Below are positions 1 through 13,171 of a stretch of 59,027 bases of DNA, in pieces. How positions within the stretch are numbered: position 1 is the stretch's first letter; each line of letters opens with the position of its first letter. A model generated the notes under the pieces. The model had not been told where the DNA came from. It was given only the letters and a program-made list of their open reading frames with translations, and did not search any database. The DNA comes from Saccoglossus kowalevskii. Its lineage: Eukaryota > Hemichordata > Enteropneusta > Harrimaniidae. A program made the position numbers and the translations under genes. The stretch covers positions 112,250-171,276 of the forward strand of contig NW_003134344.1 in assembly GCF_000003605.2 (NCBI RefSeq), in the 5' to 3' direction.

Positions 1-1595
1 AAAATCGGCTTTAATATTGCTACTAGATTTACAGTAACAAAGACTACTAGAATTACAATCCGCTTCGGAAATGTGATTGGAGTCACCATGTTGCAGCTTG
101 TGTTTTGAACAATTTCATTTATAACATTAAACGTAATGCGGGCTTCCTGGGAACAAAACGAGAATAAATTGCCTATTCATTGAAATCAGTCTAGTCAATG
201 TACAATCTGTTGTTAGTGAGTAAGCAACTGTACGTCTCGCAGTAAAATCATGACTAATCTCTTTGGCAACTAAATCACGTTTATTCTACTAGTCGTGTCC
301 GCACGCTTTTGACATATTGATAAATAACCGTCTTCATCGTTAGATAGATGAGAGAAACGGTTCTAAATAGTACGCGTGATTATATATGTATATTGTCAAT
401 ATTAAAATATAGAATTTCCTGGCTTCGCACAGATTAAGACTAGTAATACAAAAGTGAGGAATAAACAAAGTTATGGTGAGGTGACGGTTCATCTTAGTTC
501 ACGTCGAAGTAGAAATAGATGAGGAAAATATTTACGTATGCTTGTCAACAAAATCTAATATTGACTTGGGCTACATCATATTATACCAAAAAGTAACCGA
601 ATGTCATGTTCACGATGTTGCCATCGTTTTAATGCGTGAATTTTACAAATAAGTATGCATCATTTATTCAAAAACTCTGACAATTGACTTTGAGTGGATA
701 ATGAGTTGACTGAATAAACGAGTCTTCATGTTCTTATAGGTAAACAAATTAAATTAGAAAGTAACGTAGTGTCACTGAATATTCGTTGTGTTACTCCTCA
801 ACGTAAGCGTCGGTAATATCAAATAACACGCGCTATGGTGTATTTTTGTAATATACAACAGTTTATTATATAAGGGATAACCACGAGTATACCAGGAGAT
901 TAAAATCAAGTTCCCTCCTCTATTCCATTATAGCAATTTCAAATTTAATTTCAGGTATTTCTGCAATTCAGAAATAAATTTGAGAAACAAAAACTATGTA
1001 CAAATATGATACAGAATCCGGAACGTTCAAGTTGCAACAGCGATTATAGATACGTCGAGCGGTTGCGCAAATCCACACCCGTATTTAGGCGTTGAGGGAT
1101 CTGCTCGTGTATTTTCTTGTTAGCGACTGCTAAATCCTCCCAATCGTTGTATTCCATGTGATGTACACCTAATATGCCAACAATGTTGCTGAACGATTTG
1201 AAGCGGACAACAATTATAGCAGACGAAAATGTGTTTACAAAATAAAAATAGTTCGGTAGCCAATGGAAATACCGTGTTCATTTGCATATCGACCGTGAAA
1301 ATACCAAAAACATTATTGCATGGGTGATATGCAAATTAGTTTTAGTCAAAATAAGTGACTGCCATTACTGTTGTTCAAATTTTATTTCACTTGGCAAATA
1401 TATTCATGTACCCCGAGGAGAAAATATCGTACTTCTAAATATTGTTCATTTCCGCTATGTACTTTTAAACGGTACTGAAAGGACTACTTTGTTTGCTCTC
1501 AGACCTCATTTTCATATGGGGTGTGGAAATACCGATTTTGATTTCAGGGACGAATCAAAATAAACTGCAGTACATATGTAATAATAACACAGTAT
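1..1595. other. No gene seen
   Basis: AT-rich sequence. A 93-codon frame at 1282-1563 (+) has random-looking composition and no domain. Confidence 0.5.
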
Positions 1596-1619
1596 CATAC
1601 TACTAAAATCAATACTTTA

Positions 1620-2475
1620 CCACTGAATCTAGTTAAGCGGAAATGCACTGGAAGACCATATTTTCGTCGTGAGTTAAGCACACAATCGTTTACCACAAGC
1701 CATTAACAACGCAATAAGCATTTTTGTAGAGACACTGAGTGACCTATTGCTCTCTACATTCTTATAGATTATTACAGACAGTTAAACAGCTGATAGGAGG
1801 AAGAGTACCTAATCATTCATTAACTTCTCGGTTTTTATAACTTACCCTCAAATTTATAGTTCGAACGTATACGACTATTGTTGATTATCGTTTTCAAAAG
1901 TAAATGTGACGATGACTAACAAAGTCAGGGTAATGATTTAAACAAAAATGGAGATTATTTATTTTCAAATTATTTATTTTATTTCAAGGCTATACAAAGA
2001 CATTATAATACATTTGCCTTACAAAAGCAGTTATTTGAAAACATCATTATGCTAATCGATTTGTCACTATTTATTATTTATTAGGTAAGGAAAGCCATTA
2101 TAAAGGAAAAAACATATTATTATGTATGTGCCCCTAAACAATTCATCATATGTATATACAAGTATACAAGTTTCTTGTTTCTTCGTGCACTCAATCATTG
2201 TATGTGTACTGATACATTTAATTACGTAGTTTTCCAATATATAATAAATGAATAATCAAAATTTTACATGTTGACTCAGATAATGAAATTGCCTAAAGCC
2301 CGATCATACTTCTATCACAATGATGCTATAAATTACAGTTGTAGATTCCCTGTTTATTTTACGTACTTCAAAGGACACAATCCTGGAAGAACATTCAACA
2401 CATTTTTATTATAGTAACTGGTGATTGTATTACCTGATATGCATACAAACCAATGCACAGTGTACAATGCCACAA
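1620..2475 (+). repeat. Diverged ~0.85 kb direct repeat, copy A
   Basis: Matches 6224-7045 in the same order and orientation at several anchors: AGCCATTAACA near 1700 (6310 in copy B), GAGACACTGA near 1730 (6340), TGTTGATTATC near 1880 (6478), CACTTCAAA-GGACACAAT near 2365 (6788) and TTACCTGATATGCATAC near 2430 (6990). Divergence is high, with many small indels. No protein is evident. It may be a dispersed element or an old segmental duplication. A shorter related piece recurs: 1596-1628 resembles 2853-2885. Confidence 0.65.
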
Positions 2476-3779
2476 CAAAATATATGTACACGTTAATGTC
2501 TCATATAATAAGCGGAAATACTCTTTATTAGTCGGCAGTATGCTCGAACAGACACAAGGGGATTATTCTTTTCGTATGTCTTAACCTTGTTTTAAATGAC
2601 ACTTCCACAAGCCGAAAAATGTATATCTGCAGGTTTTTACAAATGATGACAAAATGATTTACAAATGACAAAAATGAGCAACTTGTTTATCCTTATGATT
2701 TATCGTAAGACTGAATGGAAGTAGTCTCAGTTGTATTTCGACAAATGGTAAAAGCAGGTCACAATAAATAAATGAACTTTGCTGGCATCAATTCGTACAT
2801 CAGTAGCTCAATGCATGATTCTTCTTGAAAAATATGTGTACACACAATATCACACTACTCAAATCAATACTATACCAGTGCATTTGTCCAATCAGAAATA
2901 CTCAAAGTATCCACTACAGAAAATGACATAGAACCACCTCAACAATGTGTAACAATATATTAGCAATCATTACCGTGATTGTCTGTATTTCTCGTGGTTA
3001 AAGATACAACCAGAATGGGATACGATACGAGTATCTGTGATAAATATAACAACTGGTCTCGTTCTCAATCGTATTTCAACTCTTGCATAAATAGTTTATT
3101 AGAATAGTATAACTATGCGGTCGAAAGAGTCCTGCTGTTATTGTTAGCTGTGAGTTGTAAACGGGGATGGAGATGAAGTTTGTATTAGTCATTGTATTAT
3201 TAACAGTTAGAAGAAATGAAAATAATGGAGTACGACATGGCCAGTCAGAACAAGATTTTCAAAACTCCAAATAGTATAGAGAGTGACTTTGATCTTAACT
3301 TAAACACAGTAATCTAATAGCAGCAAACATATAAACATTGAACTGAAATTCATTTTTTAAAAACATTAGCCCAGATAGTTCAGAACCCAACAATACACTG
3401 GTCTATTAAAAATAATAACTTTCACAAAAATAGAGATATCTTTACTAAATGAAGAAATCTAAAGAAACACGTTCATGTATCTACAGTATGAAACTCAAAG
3501 AAATCTAGCAGGCGGTGTTGGAGAAGAAGTCAAAAATATGTAAAAATGGGCAAAAAACAAAACAAACAAAATATTAATTAAAAATAGACACTTGCATATG
3601 GTCTCATGGAATTAGTAAGTCAGAGTCTAGTCAATGCCAGGAACATTCATGACAAACTTCATTGCAATCTAACAAACAAAAAGTTGTTGACAAAATATTC
3701 CCTAAATATAGAGATTAAGATGTGATATCATAAAATGAACAAATCTGACAGAGAACCACCCCATGTAGCTGTGCTAGAA

Positions 3780-3920
3780 ATAGCAAGATGATCTAGCTTA
3801 CGGCTTCGAAGGAGAAGTCGCTTGAAAATAAAGCTGACCGACGACGGACGAAATGCCACGTACGACGGACAGACGACGATAGGTCCAGTCAACCCATGAG
3901 CTTTCTCGGTCACTTTCGAT
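3780..3920 (-). repeat. GTCCGTCGTC-type dispersed repeat fragment
   Basis: On the minus strand the segment begins with an AAAGCTCATGGG-like stretch, then imperfect CGTCGTCTGTCCGTCG / CGTCCGTCGTCGG blocks, then a CTTCTCCTTCGAAGCCG-like stretch. This order of blocks resembles a dispersed noncoding repeat I recall as common in bivalve and other marine invertebrate genomes. The 65-residue reading frame on it (3728-3925, minus) is probably incidental. It could also be the 3' part of the adjacent LINE. Confidence 0.5.
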
Positions 3921-4039
3921 GACAACAGAGCTAAAAAGCAATGATGATTGATTATTCGTGAACAACAAGTCTCAATCGAAGAGGAATTATTGGATAACTC
4001 CCATCTCCACTGCTAGTTTATGACGTGAAAACCGTGTAA

Positions 4040-5744
4040 TCCATATCTGGAAATAACTCTCCGATCCTTGTTGCTCAAGTAGTCCTTCCCCTGCTGAGTC
4101 CAACAATAAATTTCATCCACTCCACAATTATAGAGTGCTTATAACCTCATACTTCGGCCTCATATTACATCACTGGAACAACTGAAGCACCAACTTACCT
4201 AAAACTTCACTTACAGTAAGTTTCTTATTGACAACCTGTATTTTAAAAAATACCCTTCCCTTTGGCTGCTAGGTTTTCCCATGCCGGCGTCTAGGATAAG
4301 TTTAATGTTAATAATAAACCCATATAGTTGTATCGCCTTTCTGCGTTAACTGGGGTGGCCTTGTATGACTAGGTTCTATAAACCCCAATACTCTCCCGTT
4401 ACGTTAAATATTAGTTTTATCTAAATTTACCGAGATACCCCATTGATCGAAAACTTGCGACATGTCGGACACATCAGCATACAATAAAATATATTTGTGA
4501 AATCATTTGTGACACATTCTCCCATTGTCACATTTATTCAAAAAGGAAGCAAGCTCATTAACAAATACACAAAATAATAATAAGCTTAGCATTCAACGTT
4601 CTCTTGTACCTATAGTGCAGGCCAAATTACACCACTACACAAAACATACACTTTAATTGTACAGCGTCCACAGGGTTGTCCGGACTCTGCCATGCAAGTC
4701 ATGAGATATATAAGTATATAACATAAGAGTGAGTGTTCAAATGCTTCCGGAAAATCAATAAAGACACAATTCATACGCCCTCTACTTCATGGTACTTGTT
4801 CTGAGCTAAATACAGCAATGGAAACATATTATCAATATTGGTGTATCCTTTACGAAAGCCTGATTAGCCCTGAACAATTATATCAATGTCTACAGTCAAT
4901 TTTACTAGACAGTCAATTATAATTTTAGTAATAAAAGTCTTCCTAAACTGACTACTTATTGACAATAACAACGAAACACAAGGATAATTATAGACGTCGT
5001 TTAACATCCCCCGTATATGTGCTGTATTTTGTCACAACAATACTCAAGCATTTAAATTACAATTCCACCTGTGTTTTTCTCATGCCTTGTGTGTTTGATA
5101 CAATGTGTGATTACTTGCTACGTAATGTCACTCTAAATGTAGATAAAATGGACATATCAATGTGTTTTGTTAATTTGATAATAATGTTGCTTTCAAAAGT
5201 TACATCAGTATTTTCTGGTGATACAATAAGCAATTCTTTAAAATAATTAAACCAATCTAATGTACTAATATTGTTCTCCCGGGAAGCAGTTTATTTGCCC
5301 ATCCTAATTTATCCACCGCCCAAAAATCCTGCGTGAAATGTAGCAATTCATTACGTCGTTTCAACTTATACTTACTTGCGCATGTTTTATAGCACACTTT
5401 TAAACTGGTTTCTAATTTCAATATAAATTCTAAGTGCATTTCTATTATTTGATTTACAGTATGAACTTATACGCTTATATTACTTTGTCTACAAAACATA
5501 ACATTATTTGTCCCACATATTATCTGTTTTATTTTTTTTGTTTCTCGGGACCATCATTGCAGGCCCAGCTCTTAATGTTTGGTAAGGGTTGTTCGATTTC
5601 GTGTGATTTATTTATAAACTCCAAAAACAAATCTTCCAAACGTGTAAATTTTTTTGAGGAAATAACAGGTGTTATTACCAGCGTCGTCGCAGGGGAAAGG
5701 CCAATTTCTTGTCAAATACCAGAAATACGACATCATTACAATCA
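4040..5744 (-). pseudogene. Decayed LINE (non-LTR retrotransposon) ORF2 reverse transcriptase
   Basis: Read on the minus strand, this stretch carries recognisable LINE RT blocks in order, spread over all three frames and broken by stops. They are a post-endonuclease linker (ITPVISSKKFTRLEDLF near 5640-5690), a Lys/Arg-rich pre-RT segment ending FWAVDKLGWANK (5257-5439), a degenerate fingers motif with the NYRGISLL-like pattern near 4990, the conserved SGFRKGYTNIDNMF block (about 4830-4875), the catalytic-box remnant YAD followed by Val (YAD at 4473-4481, normally YADD), then QWGISVNLDKTN (about 4415-4455) and a thumb-like segment to about 4180. In a living element the protein would reverse transcribe the element RNA at a nicked target. 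Loss of the second catalytic Asp, many stops and frameshifts mean it is dead. The endonuclease domain is not recognisable. Exact clade is unsure (CR1/RTE-like). Confidence 0.88.
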
Positions 5745-6223
5745 CTAATTTATTTTCACATATAAATTATTAAATTTATAAAAATAGAAATGCATATACA
5801 ACCAGAATAACGTTCATTCCGTTTTGACCAATTCCTAGGTGTTGAATACTAAGTTGTCAAGAGTGTTATTACAAGGTAGAAGATATGTTATTGAAATTCC
5901 CTGAATTTTCTCAGGTATTATAATACTGGACTCCCCGGCCGACCAATTTTGCATGCAGGGTTCAATACGCACTGACCTCAAAGATTTTAGATGTGAAAAA
6001 AATTAATATCCATTGCTGATTGAACTTTTCCTAGTCATCTGGTGCGAATACAATTCAATTTAGTAACTTTAGTAAGGGAGGGACAAATGCATGGTGTTAC
6101 TGTGTACGTGACGTGATCTATATGGGTTCTTTGTATGATTTTTGCTTAAGGTCAGCTACTACTCGTTTTCATACACTTCTATACTGTCGATATTTGTCAT
6201 TCCAGTAATTCCTTTCAAACGTG

Positions 6224-7110
6224 TTGTGAAATACTGAATGGCCATATTGTTGTCGTGATTGCAATACCAGATTCTATTATAATCAAGTAACACAATGTCA
6301 CTAACCAGAAGCCATTAACAGCACAATAATCAGTCTTTTTCGAGACACTGATTGAACATTAGCTCTCTCTGCATTCCCACAGACAGACAGTAGAAAAGTT
6401 GATAGTCGGATAGTGCCTAAGCACAAATTAAGTATTCAGTTTTTCAAAAATTCATAATTCAAACACATAAAAATAATGTTGATTATCCTTTTAAAAAGTA
6501 GATTTCAATAACGCTCATTAATCATTATTTATGGAAAAGCAGTATAACGAAAAAATATGCCCTTAAAACAATGTAATCAAATATATATATACACGCAGGT
6601 GATTTAATACTTACTGAGTTTATTGCCTATTCGTGTGCACAACAAATTTAAGTATATTGAAACAATTTAATTCCATAGTTTCCCAATATAAATGAAAAAG
6701 CAAAATCGTCCATATTTACTCGGGATAATTAAAATGCCCAAAGCACACACAGTACCATCATTTACCCGTTATATTTTTCCAATTCATTTCACGCACTTCA
6801 AAAGACACAATGCTGCGAAACAATCAATGAATTGTTTATAGTAATTGAAGATACGTTGTATTTCTCCAATTTATTTCAAAGCACTAAAACATGGTGTTGG
6901 GTAATCGAAATAAGACTGTATGTACATTCCAGTATGTCTAAAAATACATTGAGAGAAAAGTGTAAGATAGCGACAAAATACCGATTGCATTACCTGATAT
7001 GCATACGTAACATTGTGCAAAGTACATTTAAGTGTATGATTGCTACAAACAAACTATTTGCATTATCTGATATGCATACGTAACATTGTACAAAGTACAT
7101 TTAGTGTATT
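6224..7110 (+). repeat. Diverged ~0.85 kb direct repeat, copy B
   Basis: Second copy of the unit at 1620-2475, about 4.6 kb downstream and in the same orientation, with the same anchor order. It has an extra ~130 bp before the terminal motif, and the terminal motif itself is duplicated in tandem (see 6985-7109). The decayed LINE lies between the two copies. Confidence 0.65.
6985..7109 (+). repeat. Two tandem copies of a ~52-bp motif
   Basis: 6985-7037 and 7058-7109 are near-identical 52/53-bp segments that share TGATATGCATACGTAACATT, with a period of 73 bp. A third diverged version is at about 2429-2470 in the other long repeat copy. Confidence 0.85.
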
Positions 7111-10100
7111 GGCATTCATTAAAAGCCGTTATTTAATTGTCTGTACGTCTTATTGATCACTTTGGAATTATCTACTTTTCATTGTAGGGTAAAACTATCC
7201 TATCTTCCAAAAGTCTTATCTATGTTCATGTGGCAGGGTAATATAAAAGTCCATTAATTAGATTTTCCACTATTATCTGTTGCTTTAATGTTACCGTCAC
7301 TGTTTCTTATATAAAATAACATAACATCAAGTTCATACAACTTCTTTTTTTTGTATTTTAAAGTGTAATGTTTTGCCTGTACCTAGTGTCTGTAATATAG
7401 CTTTATTAACTATCTCAAATAATCATGTACAACCCTAGCGCTTTAAGTTGAAAAAAAACTGAATTATATGGTGTCGTTTAAATATGCGTAATAACAAATA
7501 AAGTTCATCTATAAAACAAACATATTGATGTAGGCAAAATCCACAAATTAGGTATATTGTTATAACTATATTATGCTATATCAATAATCTCGTGATATTT
7601 TGGTGTCAGTGCTTCTTTCTTCCAACACGAATACACTATTTATGATTCATGATTCCTGGTGAAGTCTCGCCCGATATAATAAATGGGCCCGTCACACGTT
7701 ACACTTACAGATTGCACATGTCACCAATAACACCAAGATTTAATGGCAAACAATGACCACAATAGTGTGTTTAAAAACGGCCCAATTAGTGATATCTCGT
7801 CAAAAGATGGTTAATCCGTCTCAATTGTAGACAAAGTGCGACAGCATTTTGTAATGAGTTATCACATAGGTCACAAAGAAAAATGGCGTTCACATTAAGG
7901 CATGTCTGTTTTTCTTATGTTTGAATTTTGTTTACTAGTATATAAACCCTTGGTGTTAAAAATAGTGCAATGGGCAGTATTCACACTCATTCACTATCCG
8001 TTTATTATCTACGAGGCACGAACAAACTGGTGCGACAATTAAACCGTATATTGCACACTAAAATGTAATTTTTAATCCCGTATCTAAGCGTTTATTAAAC
8101 TTTAATTAAGCGGTTTATATCAAGTTCATTGTCACTTTTATTAATAAGCATAGGTATCACAATTCAAATACTCATCCTCCCTATTTGTGTGTATAACGTC
8201 GCCTTCTTACTATATAACGTCAATTTTGTTTTACATAAACTATATCTCATTTCCCCGCCGCGAATTCAGATTTTACCAAGCACAACTACTAAAATTAAAA
8301 CCGCAATATTCTTCAGGTATAGTGTCAAGTAAGTAAAAGTGCCAACGTAGTGGTGCAAAGCAGGTCTATTCAGGCAGTGCATACGTTAGCATGCCGTATA
8401 TTTTGAGAGTGTGATCGATAAAAAGATGGAATATATACTGGCAACTACAGAATTTTTACATTGGTAAGACAACTTGTTATTCAAGCAAAGTGGCCATCTG
8501 ACAGGTGACAATATTACTTTAATCTCAGATGCGTATCCTCTTTCGGAAACCATGTACTGTTTAATCGTAGTATACATATTATAATTCCCATGTCTACGGG
8601 AGAGATATTTTAGTTTGAACATGTAATCGAGTCAAAACGTGCAGGCACAATCTTAATTATTACCAGTATGTGAAATGTAAGCGAGGAAATTCTCCGGCTT
8701 TTGTTAATTTAAAGTTCTTTATGTCGATTAATCACATCCCACTGTTGTGATTGGTTGAGACTCATTCACATGATATTGAATAAAAATGGATATTACATGG
8801 TGTATTTCCCGCCGAATTGATATAAACCTGAAATATCACATGGATGACGTGATGACTTGTGAATAGAAGATGTGGTACGATCGTGAGAAAGTTATACAGT
8901 TACTTTCACAGCACTTTTTTATCATATCAATAATCTATAATGTTATATTCGATAAATTGAGTGATTCACACTGATTCACAATGTCTGAAAGTAACGTACA
9001 GTTACTGTATTTTTTTCAGCAAACTTTGTGTGTATGCTATTGAGTAATGTTAATGTTGAGTAATGTCACTTGTTAAAATACATAAAATAATATTTTGCAC
9101 ACTTTAAATAGAAGTATTGTTATTTTGTGGGAGAGTGGGTGTGAGTGATGTAAGGTAGATGTAATTGTACGTGATGGATGTTTGTTCGATGTGATCAAAT
9201 TAATAACACATTAGGGTAATATCACGATTTGTTGCCTGCCCACGGGATGGTGGTCATGACCATAATAGTGATGATGCCTGAGCCGAAGTGTTTTCTCCAG
9301 ATGGTAAAATAAATTAAACGAGTTTGTGTGTATTCAAGACTTTAGTATCATCGATCATACTGATATTGTCATTATGTGATGAAATAACTTATTTGTAATT
9401 GCATGGTTGAAATGCATAAATGCTCAACACAAAGGAAAAGTATTACATGATCACTGACTCGACACTGTGTGTGTAAATGTCATTTCGTTTGCTTTTCGAG
9501 TGCTCGGATTAGCATAATTTAATAGTTAGACAGAATGTAGCAGTTGAAAAGATTTAATAATATATAGAAAATAAATAAAACTAATTATACCCTCATTTCA
9601 TTTTAATGCAGTTTTTAATGCTTCCCTCATATATACAGATCGTTCAACCAAAACTTCCACCATTAAATTAATCGTATGTCATTAGTAGTCACCATTTCCC
9701 GCACATCGTAACTAAAATACTATCGTCTGCACTTACTACATTGTTGACTTGTCAAGTTACCGCTGTGAATACATTAAGTTTTGTGTTATTGTAATTGAAA
9801 TAATGGACAACGATATTCGCTCAATTATTGGCCACACATAGCGTTTTGTTCCTTCTTGCAATATAACAGTACGTCACACTTTATTCTCTAAACATGCATT
9901 CTATAGAGTGATATGTATTAATGCAGGTTATAAATATAAAACGGGTATGTATCGATTTCGTTTTATAATGAAATAGCCGGAAAAATGTCAGATTCAGAAT
10001 AAACAAAATAATATCCTTAATAGTCTGTTAGCATGTAAATTTAAGATAAAAAGCATGATCTGAAAAAAAAGAACTGTAAGGTGGATAACGGCTACATTCG

Positions 10101-10448
10101 GTCTGGATTTTGTACGTGGCCAGACTTGCTACTAGATAAAAATTTATTTATTTTAAATACAGTGGATACAAAATATTTCTATCATATTTTTGAAAAATTA
10201 TGAAATCTATACTTCTGACCAGGTCTGTAAGATTTCACTCGTACTGCATCATTTCATGGCATATCATTATGCTCTGTTTAGGATTAATTAAATGTCGCTT
10301 GTGGTATATATTCGATATGCCCCAGGCATACCTTTCAGTGTTAATGCAGACAACGGCGGACGTCGAAGTTGTTAAATCACACATTTCCGACGTGGATAAC
10401 TGTTCCTATTTCCGACTGTGTTATAAGTATATAGTTTGTTGCGCCATT
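7111..10448. other. No gene seen
   Basis: AT-rich noncoding sequence with scattered short frames and no recognisable repeats. Confidence 0.5.
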
Positions 10449-10505
10449 TTTATTTAAATAATATAATTTGAGTACTGATCAATCAAGCCAGAGTATGGAA
10501 ACTGG

Positions 10506-10703
10506 TTAGTCCTTGAAAATCGAGTAGCGGACGCCCCAGTGACACATAGAAAGCTCCATTAATTTAAGTCTCTCCCAAATTGAGCGGATGTCGTCTATAC
10601 TACTTCCTAATACTTTTAAAGGTAGTGTCTGATAAACAACGTTAGGTCTTACTGTGACAGTAATGCACAAACAGGAAATGTATTTAGTGTATAGAAGAAG
10701 TGT
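10506..10703 (-). CDS. Possible terminal coding exon of an unrecognised gene
   Basis: On the minus strand a strong acceptor-like site (TTTGTGTTTTCAG, ending at 10704) is followed by 65 codons open to a TAA. An AATAAA on the same strand (complement of 10449-10454) lies about 50 nt beyond the stop. The C-terminal part (SIDDIRSIWERLKLMELSMC and on to YSIFKD) has protein-like composition, richer in charged residues and Trp than random AT-rich frames. I do not recognise the family and found no partner exons upstream. It may be the last exon of a gene running in from higher coordinates, a relic, or chance. An ATG-initiated frame extends it to 10742. Confidence 0.3.
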   Translation of the reverse strand, partial: TLLLYTKYISCLCITVTVRPNVVYQTLPLKVLGSSIDDIRSIWERLKLMELSMCHWGVRYSIFKD

Positions 10704-13171
10704 CTGAAAACACAAATGTGCAACTGTAACGAACCTAAACATGTGGCATTTGCGCTTTATTGTACTATATACTCACTTCTTTGTGTTCCCCTTTTCGAAT
10801 ACAGTGAAGCGAAAATAAATATGCAGACTGAACAAATGTTAATACATTCATGATGCAACCATTGCAGTGTGATACCCAATATATATATTTATTTGTACTC
10901 ATCTCAACGCTTTTAACTATTTAGTATTTCAAAACATAATGTTTGACGCTGTGGTTTCCCCCATATCATTTTAAATTTGAACGGTTATTTTATCATATAG
11001 GTTATATAGGCATTTAAATTCTATACAAATAATTTTAAATATATACATTACAGGAGTACGACATCAACCATACGTTATTTCGATCCGGATTTGGAAAAAA
11101 AACTAAGCACTTATATTTGCCTTAGAGACTCGATCATACATACGAACATTTCGCAAAAACATGTATAAAGATGGCAGCTTGTGTTATCAAAGTATTCACT
11201 ACTTAATAGCATTGCGATCGTATCTACTGTTTAGTCTGAACGGCGACTTCTTTAATTCGTGTGTGGCATTCGAAAATATAAATGCGACAACCATGGGTTC
11301 AATAATGTCATTCTAATTGTAATTTGTGATTATGTGCACATGTCTTGTATTCCGAAAATGAAAGAGTGGACAACTTAATGCCTTATTTGAAGTCTAAATA
11401 ACTGAGGTATGTTACAGCCAACTAGAACAGTAGCGAACATAAATAAATGTAATTATCGTTATGCAGTCAACACAAACATTTACACGTAATATTGTGAAGG
11501 CCAAAGCTTATCTTCTTATTCTCTAACCAAATCAGTTTTTTGTATATTTTAAATTACATTGGGAGCCCAAAATTTTACCGTTTGTATCGTAATTGTTTAA
11601 TTTTCGTTTTATCCATATTTCAGAAATCAGATAAAATGCGCACACGAATGAAAAAAAATGTGGAAAACATAAACTAATCTGAAGAAAAATAAATACAGTA
11701 TAGGAGTATTTATTGAGTACACAAGGCTCAGGGTTGAGAATATAATGGTAAAGCGAGCCAATATATTGTAAATTATTTCCTGCTATATACATATACTTTG
11801 TAAAGGTCAGTTCCTTTTTGACAATCAAGGTAACTACAACACATTTTGAAAATCGTTCTGGATCACCAAGCAAAAATAATTCCTTTGGCCATCAGAATTA
11901 AGTCGTTCAATTACAAAATAAAACATGTACTTAGGTAATGGCTTGCATCGAAATGTACATCCAGCACTAATACATTGAGAGTGAGATTTACTGTAATGCA
12001 ATCGTTATAATGGAAATGTTTCCACATCAAGTCAGAGAAGAAGAATAACAATGGTCACACTCGTAAATCAGGTGCGTCAAACAGAAAGTACATTTGTCTG
12101 TATTATTTTCCGTAGTTTCAACCATGTGTTGATAGTTCTATCAGTAAATTATATTAAACATTTTGCGCAGCATGCTAACACTCACTAACTATTCTTTCAC
12201 ATTTTTGCAAGCATGCATGTGGTTTCAAATTTGCCACACTTTTGCACCTTTGTGACTCGCCCGATCAGGTACATCCCTTTGCGTCTTGTTTAATGGGTGT
12301 TTTTCAGGGATTCTGAATAACGCCCATTAGGCCACAGTACTTTAGATAGGCATTTTGCTCATTTTTAAATTTATCGCATAACTTTGTGAAAGAACGTAAA
12401 TTGCTTCATCAAGAAAATCAACAAAATAGGCTATGAGTTTGTGGTACAATAGTATGTACACTTTTATTGATTAAGTGTTCGAGTTGATCCTCACGCATCG
12501 ATTAGCATATTTGACAAACTTTGAAGGCCCAATTAATTTGATCAACTTATAAGGGCGTGGTATCAGAAACAATTGTCTTCAAACCTGTTTTTTGCGAGAT
12601 TTGAGTATTTATATTGTAATTCTACTACACGATATGCCACGTGTTATAAATGACAGAACATTCATATTATGTCATTTCAAGTGTTGCGTTAAAAAAGTGC
12701 CCAATGATGCACGTGTGGAGTGCAATCGTTCAGATCAACTTTAGTTAGTCAATGTCTCTGAAATTCACACGAGTGTTGACTTTTTATTGGTGGTCAGCGG
12801 GTAATATGCAACAAAAGTTAGATTATTTTGGGCGATATATGTAATTAATTCGGTGAATTATGCAAAACAATGTATATCTTATCTGTGTATTAGTTTATAT
12901 TGTATCACATTTTGTAATTTACAATTAATGGAGGGCGGGAGAATATTTGTGAGCGTGTATGACGCTACATAGGCAAGATGGTTGGTAAAGCGACGCTGGT
13001 ATAATTCGAGGATAATGATGGAATAATGTTTCTGTCTCTTGCCCAGAAACTTTAATACATTGGGGGGGGGGCGTCGTGTTGGCAATAGAGAAATCCCCAA
13101 TTTGTCAATTCAAGAATGTATTACTGGATTATGAAAAACAAGTATCAACAGGCACAGAAATCAAATTCGTA
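10704..13171. other. No gene seen
   Basis: AT-rich. The minus frame at 11532-11873 is low-complexity and hydrophobic, and that at 12879-13100 has no domain. A run of ten G lies at about 13062-13071. Confidence 0.45.

Noticed and set aside
4959-5246. 95-codon plus-strand ORF
   Set aside because: Lies antisense to the LINE RT blocks; no domain and composition as expected for antisense.
5434-5748. 104-codon plus-strand ORF
   Set aside because: Antisense to the LINE linker region, where the minus strand carries the recognisable protein pattern.
11532-11873. 113-codon minus-strand ORF
   Set aside because: Hydrophobic, low-complexity translation of AT-rich DNA; no splice, poly(A) or domain support.
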